Below are positions 56,903 through 64,000 of a stretch of 64,000 nt of DNA, piece by piece. Each line of letters begins with the position of its first letter. Position 1 is the first letter of the stretch. Made by a program: the position numbers and the translations under genes. Location: positions 3,036,501 to 3,100,500 of the forward strand of contig NZ_CP064795.1 in the NCBI RefSeq assembly GCF_015644725.1. Reading direction: 5' to 3'. This stretch comes from Salinimonas marina. Its GTDB lineage: Bacteria > Pseudomonadota > Gammaproteobacteria > Enterobacterales > Alteromonadaceae. The notes under the pieces are model-generated. The model ran no database searches. It was given only the letters and a program-made list of their open reading frames with translations, and had not been told where the DNA came from.

Positions 56903-57721
56903 ATGAAGCCATCTTCTGCACAAACTCTGGTGGTCGGCGATATTCAGGGGTGCTATGGCGGCCTGATGAAACTGCTGGACCAATGTCAGTTTGATGAAAA
57001 GCGCGATAAGCTGTATGCAGTGGGCGACCTGGTCGCCCGCGGGGAAGACTCGCTGGCCACCCTTACCTTTTTAAAAGGGTTGGGTAATGGTTTTTCCAGT
57101 GTGTTGGGCAACCACGATTTGCATTTACTGGCGGTAAGCAAAAACATCCAACCCGCCAATAAAAAGGATCGCCTTGAAAACCTGTTAACCAGTGACCGTC
57201 TTGAAGAATTGTGTGCCTGGTTACAATCTTTTCCGCTGGCCCTGGCGGTGGATAACAAACACATCATGGTGCACGCCGGGTTGTATCCAGGCTGGACCCC
57301 ACAGCAGTTGTTGCGGTTTAGTGATGAAGTAAGCCAGGCCTTGCAACAGGACCCGCATACTTTCTTAACTCAGATGTATGGCAACGCCCCGGCTATCTGG
57401 CAGTATGACCTGACTGAGATTGAACGCCTGCGCTTTATTGTGAATGCCTGTACCCGTATGCGGTTTGTGGATAAAGCGTTAAGACTGGATTTGCAGGAAA
57501 AGGGCACGCCACCGGCCAGTGATAAAAATCTGATGCCCTGGTTTTCGCATCCAAGGCTTCAGCTGCCAGAAAAACAACGCATTTTATTTGGCCACTGGGC
57601 AGCGCTGGAAGGCAAAACACCGTCAAAACGAATTATTGGGCTGGATACCGGCTATGTGTGGGGCAATACCATGACCGCCTACCGGGTCGAAACCAAAGAA
57701 CGCATTACCGTGACGCCTTAA
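56903..57721 (+). CDS. apaH: Symmetrical bis(5'-nucleosyl)-tetraphosphatase
   Basis: ApaH cleaves Ap4A to two ADP and can remove Np4-type caps from RNA. The 272-residue metallophosphatase has motifs VGDIQGCYGG, VGDLVARG and VLGNHDLHLLAV. LFGHWAALEG is also present near the C-terminus with the final GLDTGYVWG. The gene ends the lptD operon. Confidence 0.95.
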   Translation: MKPSSAQTLVVGDIQGCYGGLMKLLDQCQFDEKRDKLYAVGDLVARGEDSLATLTFLKGLGNGFSSVLGNHDLHLLAVSKNIQPANKKDRLENLLTSDRLEELCAWLQSFPLALAVDNKHIMVHAGLYPGWTPQQLLRFSDEVSQALQQDPHTFLTQMYGNAPAIWQYDLTEIERLRFIVNACTRMRFVDKALRLDLQEKGTPPASDKNLMPWFSHPRLQLPEKQRILFGHWAALEGKTPSKRIIGLDTGYVWGNTMTAYRVETKERITVTP

Positions 57722-58079
57722 CGCACCCTACCGTCCCCGGGCTAAAGGGTTTGATTTCACGCTACGTGATAAAAACACCCGGCCCAATCAAAATACTTAT
57801 AAAAGCTTCTGTTTGTCCCGTTTATTGTCGAAAATATTCTGTCATTTGGGCAAATAGATTGTTTTTATACTTAAGAATAAATTTCAACGCCTACCTGCCC
57901 TGCTAAATTGCGGTAAAGTATCCATTAGAATAGTCGATATAGTGAGTGGCCTATACAGGCTCGCTTATCCGGCTGATTAGTTCAGCCGATGTATAACCTA
58001 TTAATCAGGGAAGAGTGTGAGAATTTCGGGCTCTGCCGACCACAATTCTAATAATTAAAATCCCGCATCAGGAGTTTCG
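57722..58079. other. Non-coding region between apaH and the chemoreceptor gene
   Basis: No gene is seen. An inverted repeat CGGCTGA-TTAGT-TCAGCCG is at 57970-57988 without a T-tract. GCCGATGT at 57985 resembles a flagellar sigma-28 -10 element, but I find no TAAA at the proper distance. The ribosome binding site AGGAG precedes the start at 58080. Confidence 0.35.
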
Positions 58080-60104
58080 ATGAAAATCACGGTTGCTAAG
58101 CGCATAATAGGTGGATTTCTTACCATCAGCTTGTTGTTAGTCGTAATCAGTATTTCTTCTTTATATAACCTCAACTCTGTCGGGTCTGCTACCGAAGAAG
58201 TTAACCAGGTTGCGCTGCCGACCCTTTCGGGTAGCCATACGCTCAAAGCCACCTTTATTAATATGGGCCGGTTAACCTTTGAATCTTATATAGAAGAAGA
58301 CCTAGCCGGGCTAAAAGCCAAACAGGCGGCGTTTGAAGAAAACCAGGCGGTGTTTGAGTCAACCTACAAACAGCTTAACCAAACGGTGGGTAATGACGCC
58401 GAGCTTAAACAGTCGCTGTCCAAGGTTAAAACCAGTTACGACAATTACGTCGCTAATGTCGAAAACATGTACCGTAATCATCATCAGTACATGAATATGC
58501 GCAATACCATTGATGATCGTTTGGCGGATGCCGAAGACAATGCTGATGATGCGTCTATGTATCTGCTCGATTTTTCGGATATGCCGTCAGTACAGGCTAA
58601 TCCGGCATTAAAACAGGCAGCTGCTGCCGGTAGCGAGCTGGAAACCACCTTATTATCGTTGCTGACTGTGTCTTCTGAATACGTTAAAACCCAGACCCTG
58701 CTGCGCGCCCAGACCCTGGGTAATGAAGTGACACTGATTGTAAACAATGTTGCCGAGCAGCTATCAGCCATGGTTAGTACCGCCAATAACCAGGATACCT
58801 CGGGTACCCTGGATGAAATCAATGACCTGGTAAACGGGTCACTTAACGCCATCACATCTAAAGATGGGGTGTTACAGCTGCATGTGGAGCGTCTGGAGTA
58901 TCGTAACGCCGCGGAAAAAAATCTGACCCAGTCTGATGTTAATATCTCAGAAGCCATTATTGAGCTTGAGAAGCTGCTGGATCTTACCAGCCTGCGCGCC
59001 CAGCAAATTGACGACCAGGTGAGTGAAAAAGTGGCCAGCGGTAACCTGACCGTGATCGTGGTTGTTATTATTTCACTGCTGATTGCCGCCATCATCGGCT
59101 ACTTTACAGTATTGGCTATCACCCGCCCCCTTAATCGGGTTAATGAATTGCTCAAGGTGGCTTCGTCGGGGGATTTGACCCAACGCCTTGACGATACCGC
59201 GCAAGATGAGTTTGGTCTGCTGGCCCGCAACTGTAATCAGCTGATTACTAATTTGAAAACCCTGATCCTGGCCATCAATGATCGCGCCGAGCAGCTGGCG
59301 GCAGCCTCTGAGCAAACCTCTACGGTGACTGCCCAGACCACGCATTCTATTCAGGACCAGAAGTCACAGATTGCTCAGGTAGCGACCGCGACCACGGAGA
59401 TGCACTCAACCTCAGAACTGGTCATGCACAATGCCGAGGACACCCTGAGCCAGATTCGTCATGCCGACAGCGAAGCCAAAAAAGTACGTCAGATTTCACA
59501 GGAAAACAAACAGACTATTGAGGTGCTGGCCCGTGATGTGGAAGAAGCGGCACAGGTAATTAATAAACTGCATCAGGATAGCGCCAGTATCGGGGGCATC
59601 CTGGATGTTATTCGCGGGGTCGCCGATCAGACTAACCTGCTGGCTTTAAACGCAGCCATTGAAGCCGCCCGCGCCGGTGAGCAGGGTCGCGGCTTTGCGG
59701 TGGTGGCCGATGAGGTTCGCACCCTGGCCAGCCGTACACAGCAATCTACCCAGGAAATCAATGCCATGATTGAAGTGTTACAGGCCGGCGCTGAACGTGC
59801 GGTGTCTGTGATGAATCAGGGCAAAGAGCAAACCGCGGTGTGTGTAGAACAGACCGACCAGGCAACCCAGGCGCTGGATATCATTTCCGATGCGGTACAT
59901 CAGGCCCACGATGTCAGCTCGCAAATTGAACAATCTGCCCGTGAGCAAAATATGGTGTCTCAGGAAATCAGTGAGAAGCTGGAAACCATTGTCGGGATCG
60001 CCGAAGAAACCACCATTGGTGCGCAGCAAACCTCGGAATCGAGTCTTGAAGTCGCGCGCCTGGCCGAAGAGCTGCAACACTCTATTCGCCAGTTTAAAGT
60101 CTAA
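58080..60104 (+). CDS. Methyl-accepting chemotaxis protein
   Basis: This 674-residue transmembrane chemoreceptor has a first membrane helix (about 10-30). A long periplasmic sensor of helical, four-helix-bundle-like type (31-325) follows, then a second membrane helix (about 327-347), HAMP, and a signalling domain. The tip hairpin [35 protein letters not shown] is nearly identical to the family consensus. The ligand is unknown. No CheB/CheR-binding pentapeptide is seen at the C-terminus. A terminator follows. Confidence 0.95.
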   Translation: MKITVAKRIIGGFLTISLLLVVISISSLYNLNSVGSATEEVNQVALPTLSGSHTLKATFINMGRLTFESYIEEDLAGLKAKQAAFEENQAVFESTYKQLNQTVGNDAELKQSLSKVKTSYDNYVANVENMYRNHHQYMNMRNTIDDRLADAEDNADDASMYLLDFSDMPSVQANPALKQAAAAGSELETTLLSLLTVSSEYVKTQTLLRAQTLGNEVTLIVNNVAEQLSAMVSTANNQDTSGTLDEINDLVNGSLNAITSKDGVLQLHVERLEYRNAAEKNLTQSDVNISEAIIELEKLLDLTSLRAQQIDDQVSEKVASGNLTVIVVVIISLLIAAIIGYFTVLAITRPLNRVNELLKVASSGDLTQRLDDTAQDEFGLLARNCNQLITNLKTLILAINDRAEQLAAASEQTSTVTAQTTHSIQDQKSQIAQVATATTEMHSTSELVMHNAEDTLSQIRHADSEAKKVRQISQENKQTIEVLARDVEEAAQVINKLHQDSASIGGILDVIRGVADQTNLLALNAAIEAARAGEQGRGFAVVADEVRTLASRTQQSTQEINAMIEVLQAGAERAVSVMNQGKEQTAVCVEQTDQATQALDIISDAVHQAHDVSSQIEQSAREQNMVSQEISEKLETIVGIAEETTIGAQQTSESSLEVARLAEELQHSIRQFKV

Positions 60105-60128
60105 GCGTTACTGTTGGGACCCATCATC

Positions 60129-60154
60129 GCCGGTGTTTTTACACCGGCTTTTTT
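60129..60154 (+). terminator. Rho-independent terminator of the chemoreceptor gene
   Basis: GCCGGTGT-TTTT-ACACCGGC followed by six T residues, about 25 bases after the stop codon. Confidence 0.9.
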
Positions 60155-60261
60155 ATGCCCGTTAGCATCCTGCTATCGTCCGTCAGGTTACCTTTTAAAG
60201 CAATCTAAAGCCGCCGTCCCTGCGTACGCAACAGTCTTCCTGGTAACTAATGAGGCAACGG

Positions 60262-60483
60262 ATGAGCAAAGCATTTCAGACCAATACAAAAGTGGAGTGG
60301 GAATGGGGCAATGGCAAAGGCAGTGGTAAGGTCAGAGAAGTATTCTGGGAGGAAGTCAGCCGTACCTTACAGGGCAGCAAAGTGACACGCAAAGCCGACA
60401 GCAACAACCCGGCCTATCTGATTGAACAGGATGATGGCGACAAAGTGCTAAAACTGCATAGCGAAGTCTCCGCCGCCAATTGA
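60262..60483 (+). CDS. DUF2945-like (HVA1/Tudor-type) small protein
   Basis: This 73-residue protein has KVEWEWGNGKGSGKV near the start and SNNPAYLIEQDDGDKVLKLHSEV near the end, the layout of the DUF2945/hypervirulence-associated protein family with a Tudor-like barrel. Function is unknown. The ATG at 60262 is preferred over the one at 60250 because GAGG lies 6 bases upstream. Confidence 0.75.
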   Translation: MSKAFQTNTKVEWEWGNGKGSGKVREVFWEEVSRTLQGSKVTRKADSNNPAYLIEQDDGDKVLKLHSEVSAAN

Positions 60484-60546
60484 TTTATGCGGGCCTGAAG
60501 GCGTTACAATAACTACACTCAGGCCCGGTCATCTTATGGTTACTGA

Positions 60547-61896
60547 TTATTCGAACAGCGCTTTGTGCAGATGCTGCACAATTGACGTGCTGTCTTTTTC
60601 GTTAACCAGAAATGACATGTTGTGTGGGTTGGCCCCAAAGCAAATCATTCGCAGGTTGTAGTCCGCCACGGCGGCAAAAATCTTACTCGACACCCCGGTG
60701 GCGCTTTGCATATGATTGCCGACCACGGTCACCAAATCAAAACCATGCTCAACATTGACATCACATAATGTTTCCAGATCGGCAATGGTTTCTTTATTCA
60801 GTCGCTGGGCCACCGAATTGGCGGGGTTATCCAGGGTAAAAGACACGGCAATTTCTGAGGTGGTGACCAAATCCACACTCAGACGATGCTTGGCAATGAT
60901 AGCGAAAACCTGCTGCAAAAACCCCTGGGCATACATCATCTTCGGGGTTTTGACTGTAACCATTACCTGCTCTTTACGGCGGGTGATGGCCCGGTAAGGC
61001 GGCTCTTCCTCACAATCACGCATGATCCAGGTGCCACCCTGTTCCGGCGCTTGGCTGGAACCGACAAACACTTTCACATTATTGCGCAGGGCCGGTTCCA
61101 TCGTCGCCGGATGCAACACCTTGGCGCCGAAAGTCGCCATTTCAGCGGCTTCTTCAAAGCTAAGTTCTGGTAAGGGATGAGCATTGGGCGCAATGCGTGG
61201 GTCGGTAGTGTAAACCCCTGCCACATCAGTCCAGATTTCGCACACCTGGGCACTCAGCGCTTCGGCCAGTAAGGCTGCGGTAAAGTCAGAGCCACCGCGC
61301 CCCAGGGTGGTGGTTTTACCTTGTTCGTCGGCCCCCACGAAGCCCTGGGTCACCACAATGGCATCTTCGAGTTCTGGCGCCAGCAAGGCGGTACTTAACG
61401 ACGCTATGGCTTCAGGCTCCGGAGTGGCCGCGCCAAATTCACTGTCGGTACGCAGTACTTTGCGAACATCGAAATTCATCGCCGGGTTGCCCAGCTCGGT
61501 GATCACGGCACTAAACAGCAACGAAGACATCCGCTCGCCCATAGACAGTAGCTGATCTTTTAAATCCTCGCGCTGTAAAATTTCTTCGTGCTGCGCCAGA
61601 GCGCGCATTTCGGTGAGCAAATCATCCAGTTTATCCTGCACCGCAGCTGGGTTCTGCAGCTGTGCAACAATCGCCATTTCTATGGCTTCAATAGCCTCAC
61701 ATACCTCGCCGGTTTGTTGCTGTGTCATCGCGGTATGCGCCAGGCTCACTAAGTGATTGGTCACCCCGGCCGAGGCACTGACCACCACAATACGGGTGGC
61801 TTTGTTGTTTAACACAATGCGGGCACATTTTTGCATTGCTGCATGATTGGCCAGACTGGTACCGCCGAACTTTGCGATAGTTAATGGTTGAGACAC
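60547..61896 (-). CDS. lysC: Aspartate kinase III (lysine-sensitive type)
   Basis: LysC phosphorylates aspartate in the first step to lysine, threonine and methionine. The protein of 449 residues, the same length as E. coli LysC, has the KFGGTS motif at the start, the GRGGSDFTAALLAEAL kinase motif and two C-terminal ACT domains. The start is GTG at 61896 (MSQPLTIAKFGGTS), with GGAG 8 bases upstream; the longer frame to 61980 runs into the DUF192 gene. No lysine riboswitch fits upstream. Confidence 0.93.
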   Translation of the reverse strand: MSQPLTIAKFGGTSLANHAAMQKCARIVLNNKATRIVVVSASAGVTNHLVSLAHTAMTQQQTGEVCEAIEAIEMAIVAQLQNPAAVQDKLDDLLTEMRALAQHEEILQREDLKDQLLSMGERMSSLLFSAVITELGNPAMNFDVRKVLRTDSEFGAATPEPEAIASLSTALLAPELEDAIVVTQGFVGADEQGKTTTLGRGGSDFTAALLAEALSAQVCEIWTDVAGVYTTDPRIAPNAHPLPELSFEEAAEMATFGAKVLHPATMEPALRNNVKVFVGSSQAPEQGGTWIMRDCEEEPPYRAITRRKEQVMVTVKTPKMMYAQGFLQQVFAIIAKHRLSVDLVTTSEIAVSFTLDNPANSVAQRLNKETIADLETLCDVNVEHGFDLVTVVGNHMQSATGVSSKIFAAVADYNLRMICFGANPHNMSFLVNEKDSTSIVQHLHKALFE

Positions 61897-61930
61897 AACT
61901 TTTCTCCGATTGCAGCTGATTCGGATCAGC

Positions 61931-62380
61931 TTATGGCTTAATAACGATATGGTCACCGACCTGAATATCATGACGGGCAAACCAGCCCTGATTCATCTCC
62001 AGCGCGTACATGACTTTAGCGGATGCTCCCACTGAGGTTAAATCGTGGGGCTGTAACGGTTTAATGTCGGTAATCATGCCTGCTTTGTCTATAAAAGCCA
62101 CATCCAGCGGGATGTAGGTATTTTTCATCCACATACTGGCCTGTTTGGGAGGGGAAAACCGAAACAGCATGCCGCAGTCAGAGCACAAAGATTTTCTGAA
62201 CATCAGTCCCTGTGCCCGTTGCTGCGGGCTTTGCGCAAAATCTACCGCGTAGGTCTGGCCATTTAAGGTGACGCTGGCTTGTTCAAACTCCACCGACTGC
62301 CTGGCTTCAACACTGCTGTTTAACACCAGCCAAAGCGCCAGCAAGGCAATGATTATGGGCGCTGATAATTTGTAATGCAT
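61931..62380 (-). CDS. DUF192 family exported protein
   Basis: This 149-residue protein has a signal peptide or anchor (IIIALLALWLVLNSSVEA) and the DUF192 domain with RAQGLMFRKSL, DCGMLFRFSPPKQASMWMKNTYIPLDVAFID and VMYALEMNQGWFARHDIQVGD. The role of the domain is unknown. It ends 34 bases upstream of lysC and probably shares its transcript. Confidence 0.9.
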   Translation of the reverse strand: MHYKLSAPIIIALLALWLVLNSSVEARQSVEFEQASVTLNGQTYAVDFAQSPQQRAQGLMFRKSLCSDCGMLFRFSPPKQASMWMKNTYIPLDVAFIDKAGMITDIKPLQPHDLTSVGASAKVMYALEMNQGWFARHDIQVGDHIVIKP

Positions 62381-62494
62381 TTACGTTCCTTGAGCAAACC
62401 GACCTATAGAAGAGCTACCACTTCGGACTTCGCATAGAAAGTGGGCCTTGTCGCAGTCTACCTATGCCGTGAACAATTATCCAGTGGTCAGCCA

Positions 62495-62535
62495 GCCATA
62501 AAAAAAGCCGGGCCCCTTACGGGTACCCGGCTTGC
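62495..62535 (-). terminator. Rho-independent terminator of acnB
   Basis: AAGCCGGG and CCCGGCTT form the stem with an internal imperfect GGGTACCCG-type part. On the minus strand it is followed by TTTTTTT. It lies about 20 bases after the acnB stop codon. Confidence 0.85.
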
Positions 62536-62552
62536 TGATTACCTGCGGTTAA

Positions 62553-64000
62553 TCAGGCAATATTCAGGGTTGGAATGATCTTCGCTTTGGCGTCTGCTTC
62601 TGCCTGCTTGAAGCTATCCATCTGGTCAAAGTTCAGATAGCGATACACATCGGCTGCCATCGAATCAATCTTACCGGCATACTCCATGTACTCTGCTGCT
62701 GTTGGGATACGACCGACAATCGCGCCTACCGCAGCCAGCTCAGCTGAAGTCAGGTACACATTGGCACCGTCGCCCAACCGGTTCGGGAAGTTACGGGTAG
62801 AAGTCGACAGTACCGTTGCGCCCGCATCAACCCGCGCCTGGTTACCCATACACAGTGAACAGCCTGGCATTTCAGTACGCACACCCACACGCCCGTAGAT
62901 GTTGTAATAGCCTTCTTCCATCAGCTGCGCCTTATCCATCTTGGTTGGTGGAGAAATCCACAGACGGGTTGGCAGCGTCTTACCGTAGTTGTCCAGCAAC
63001 TTACCGGCAGCACGGAAGTGACCAATGTTGGTCATACATGAACCAATGAACACCTCATCCACATGGTCACCGGCGACATCAGACAAAGTCTTGGCATCAT
63101 CAGGATCGTTCGGGCAACATACGATAGGCTCTTTGATGTCTTCCAGGTCAATCTCGATAACCGAAGAGTATTCTGCATCTTTATCAGCACGCATCAGCTC
63201 TGGGTTAGCCAGCCATTCTTCCATCTTCTGCGCACGACGCTCAAGGGTACGTGGATCGCCATAGCCTTCGTTGATCATCCAGCGCAGCATGGTGATGTTA
63301 GAACGCAGGTATTCAGAGATCGATTCTTCTGACAGGTTGATGGTACAACCGGCGGCAGAGCGTTCTGCTGAGGCATCTGATAATTCAAACGCCTGCTCTA
63401 CCGTTAAGTCTTCCAGACCTTCAATTTCAAGAATACGACCAGAGAACTGGTTGATTTTGCCTTTCTTCTCTACCGTCAGCAGGCCCTGCTTGATGCCGTA
63501 AAGCGGAATGGCGTGTACCAGGTCACGCAGGGTAATACCAGGCTGGCGCTTACCTTTAAAGCGCACCAGAATAGACTCTGGCATATCCAGCGGCATTACA
63601 CCGGTTGCCGCGGCGAAGGCCACCAGACCCGAACCGGCCGGGAATGAAATACCCAGCGGGAAGCGGGTATGTGAGTCACCACCGGTACCTACCGTATCGG
63701 GCAGCAACATGCGGTTCAGCCAGCTGTGGATAATACCGTCACCAGGACGCAAGCTAACACCGCCACGGTTCATGATGAAATCTGGCAGCGTGTGCTGGGT
63801 TTCAATATCAACCGGCTTCGGATATGCCGCGGTGTGACAGAATGACTGCATGGTTAAATCGGCAGTAAAGCCCAAACATGCCAGGTCTTTAAGCTCATCA
63901 CGGGTCATTGGACCGGTGGTATCCTGAGAACCTACCGTGGTCATTTTTGGTTCACAGTATGTGCCAGGACGGATGCCGTCTACACCACAGGCTTTACCGA
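62553..64000 (-). CDS. acnB: Aconitate hydratase B, 5' part beyond the window
   Basis: AcnB interconverts citrate and isocitrate in the TCA cycle and also removes water from 2-methylcitrate. The open frame runs off the right edge without a stop ([18 protein letters not shown] precedes the first in-window Met), so the window holds about the last 480 of the usual 865 residues. Diagnostic features are [29 protein letters not shown], the iron-sulfur ligands in [11 protein letters not shown], and the [18 protein letters not shown] loop. A terminator follows. Confidence 0.97.
   Translation of the reverse strand, partial: GKACGVDGIRPGTYCEPKMTTVGSQDTTGPMTRDELKDLACLGFTADLTMQSFCHTAAYPKPVDIETQHTLPDFIMNRGGVSLRPGDGIIHSWLNRMLLPDTVGTGGDSHTRFPLGISFPAGSGLVAFAAATGVMPLDMPESILVRFKGKRQPGITLRDLVHAIPLYGIKQGLLTVEKKGKINQFSGRILEIEGLEDLTVEQAFELSDASAERSAAGCTINLSEESISEYLRSNITMLRWMINEGYGDPRTLERRAQKMEEWLANPELMRADKDAEYSSVIEIDLEDIKEPIVCCPNDPDDAKTLSDVAGDHVDEVFIGSCMTNIGHFRAAGKLLDNYGKTLPTRLWISPPTKMDKAQLMEEGYYNIYGRVGVRTEMPGCSLCMGNQARVDAGATVLSTSTRNFPNRLGDGANVYLTSAELAAVGAIVGRIPTAAEYMEYAGKIDSMAADVYRYLNFDQMDSFKQAEADAKAKIIPTLNIA

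Noticed and set aside
57970..58079. Sigma-28 promoter for the chemoreceptor gene
   Set aside because: A GCCGATGT motif exists but there is no TAAA at the needed distance.
61897..62552. Lysine riboswitch in front of lysC
   Set aside because: Only 34 bases separate lysC from the DUF192 gene, and the stretch upstream of that gene shows no L-box core.

Overview
The window looks like the chromosome of a marine-type gammaproteobacterium of the order Alteromonadales, close to Alteromonas and its relatives. The evidence is the set and order of housekeeping genes: yrbG-kdsD-kdsC-lptCAB-rpoN-hpf-ptsN-rapZ-npr, rlmD-relA-mazG, xerD-dsbC-recJ, lptD-surA-pdxA-rsmA-apaGH, rplM-rpsI-petABC-sspAB and mlaFEDCB-ibaG-murA. 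No tRNA, rRNA, phage, insertion sequence or CRISPR array was seen. The one RNA gene recognised is RNase P RNA (rnpB).

Layout. (1) 0.4-11.7 kb is the accessory part. It holds an exopolysaccharide-type pair (a TPR-like membrane protein and an O-antigen ligase family protein), a SapC-like protein, DoxX and an FMN-dependent reductase. It also holds a decayed DoxX copy, a P-domain protein with a PEP-CTERM-like tail, rnpB, a TPR-GGDEF diguanylate cyclase, a 55-residue PEP-CTERM-like micro-protein coupled to a sterol-desaturase-family enzyme, and a second full-size PEP-CTERM protein. (2) 11.9-18 kb: a YebC-family regulator, zapE, zapG, degQ, degS and a small unrecognised gene; the last three are frameshifted. 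(3) 18.2-22.9 kb, minus strand: the Mla phospholipid-transport operon with ibaG and murA. (4) 23.5-32.9 kb, plus strand: Kdo synthesis, LPS transport, sigma-54 and the nitrogen-type PTS, then mgtE with a structured leader. (5) 33.5-38.7 kb, minus strand: sspAB, cytochrome bc1, rpsI and rplM. (6) 39-50.8 kb: a solute-binding-like protein, then a long minus-strand block from djlA to mazG. (7) 51-57.7 kb: the lptD-surA-pdxA-rsmA-apaG-apaH operon. (8) 58-64 kb: a chemoreceptor, a small DUF2945-like gene, lysC, a DUF192 gene and the 3' part of acnB.

The main discovery lead is in the first 11 kb. Four transcription units there have a -24/-12 (sigma-54) promoter-like box at correct spacing and 26-56 bases of leader: the exopolysaccharide pair, the P-domain PEP-CTERM gene, the micro-protein/desaturase pair and the second PEP-CTERM gene. 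This suggests one RpoN-dependent regulon joining polysaccharide export to exosortase-sorted surface proteins. Its exosortase and its activator are not in the window. The micro-protein is unusual: after both expected cleavages only about nine residues would remain.

A technical point affects the reading of several genes. Five frameshifts (two in degQ, one each in degS, petB and a small gene at 17.5 kb) are all explained by one missing base in a run of G or C. They look more like sequencing or assembly errors than real gene decay.
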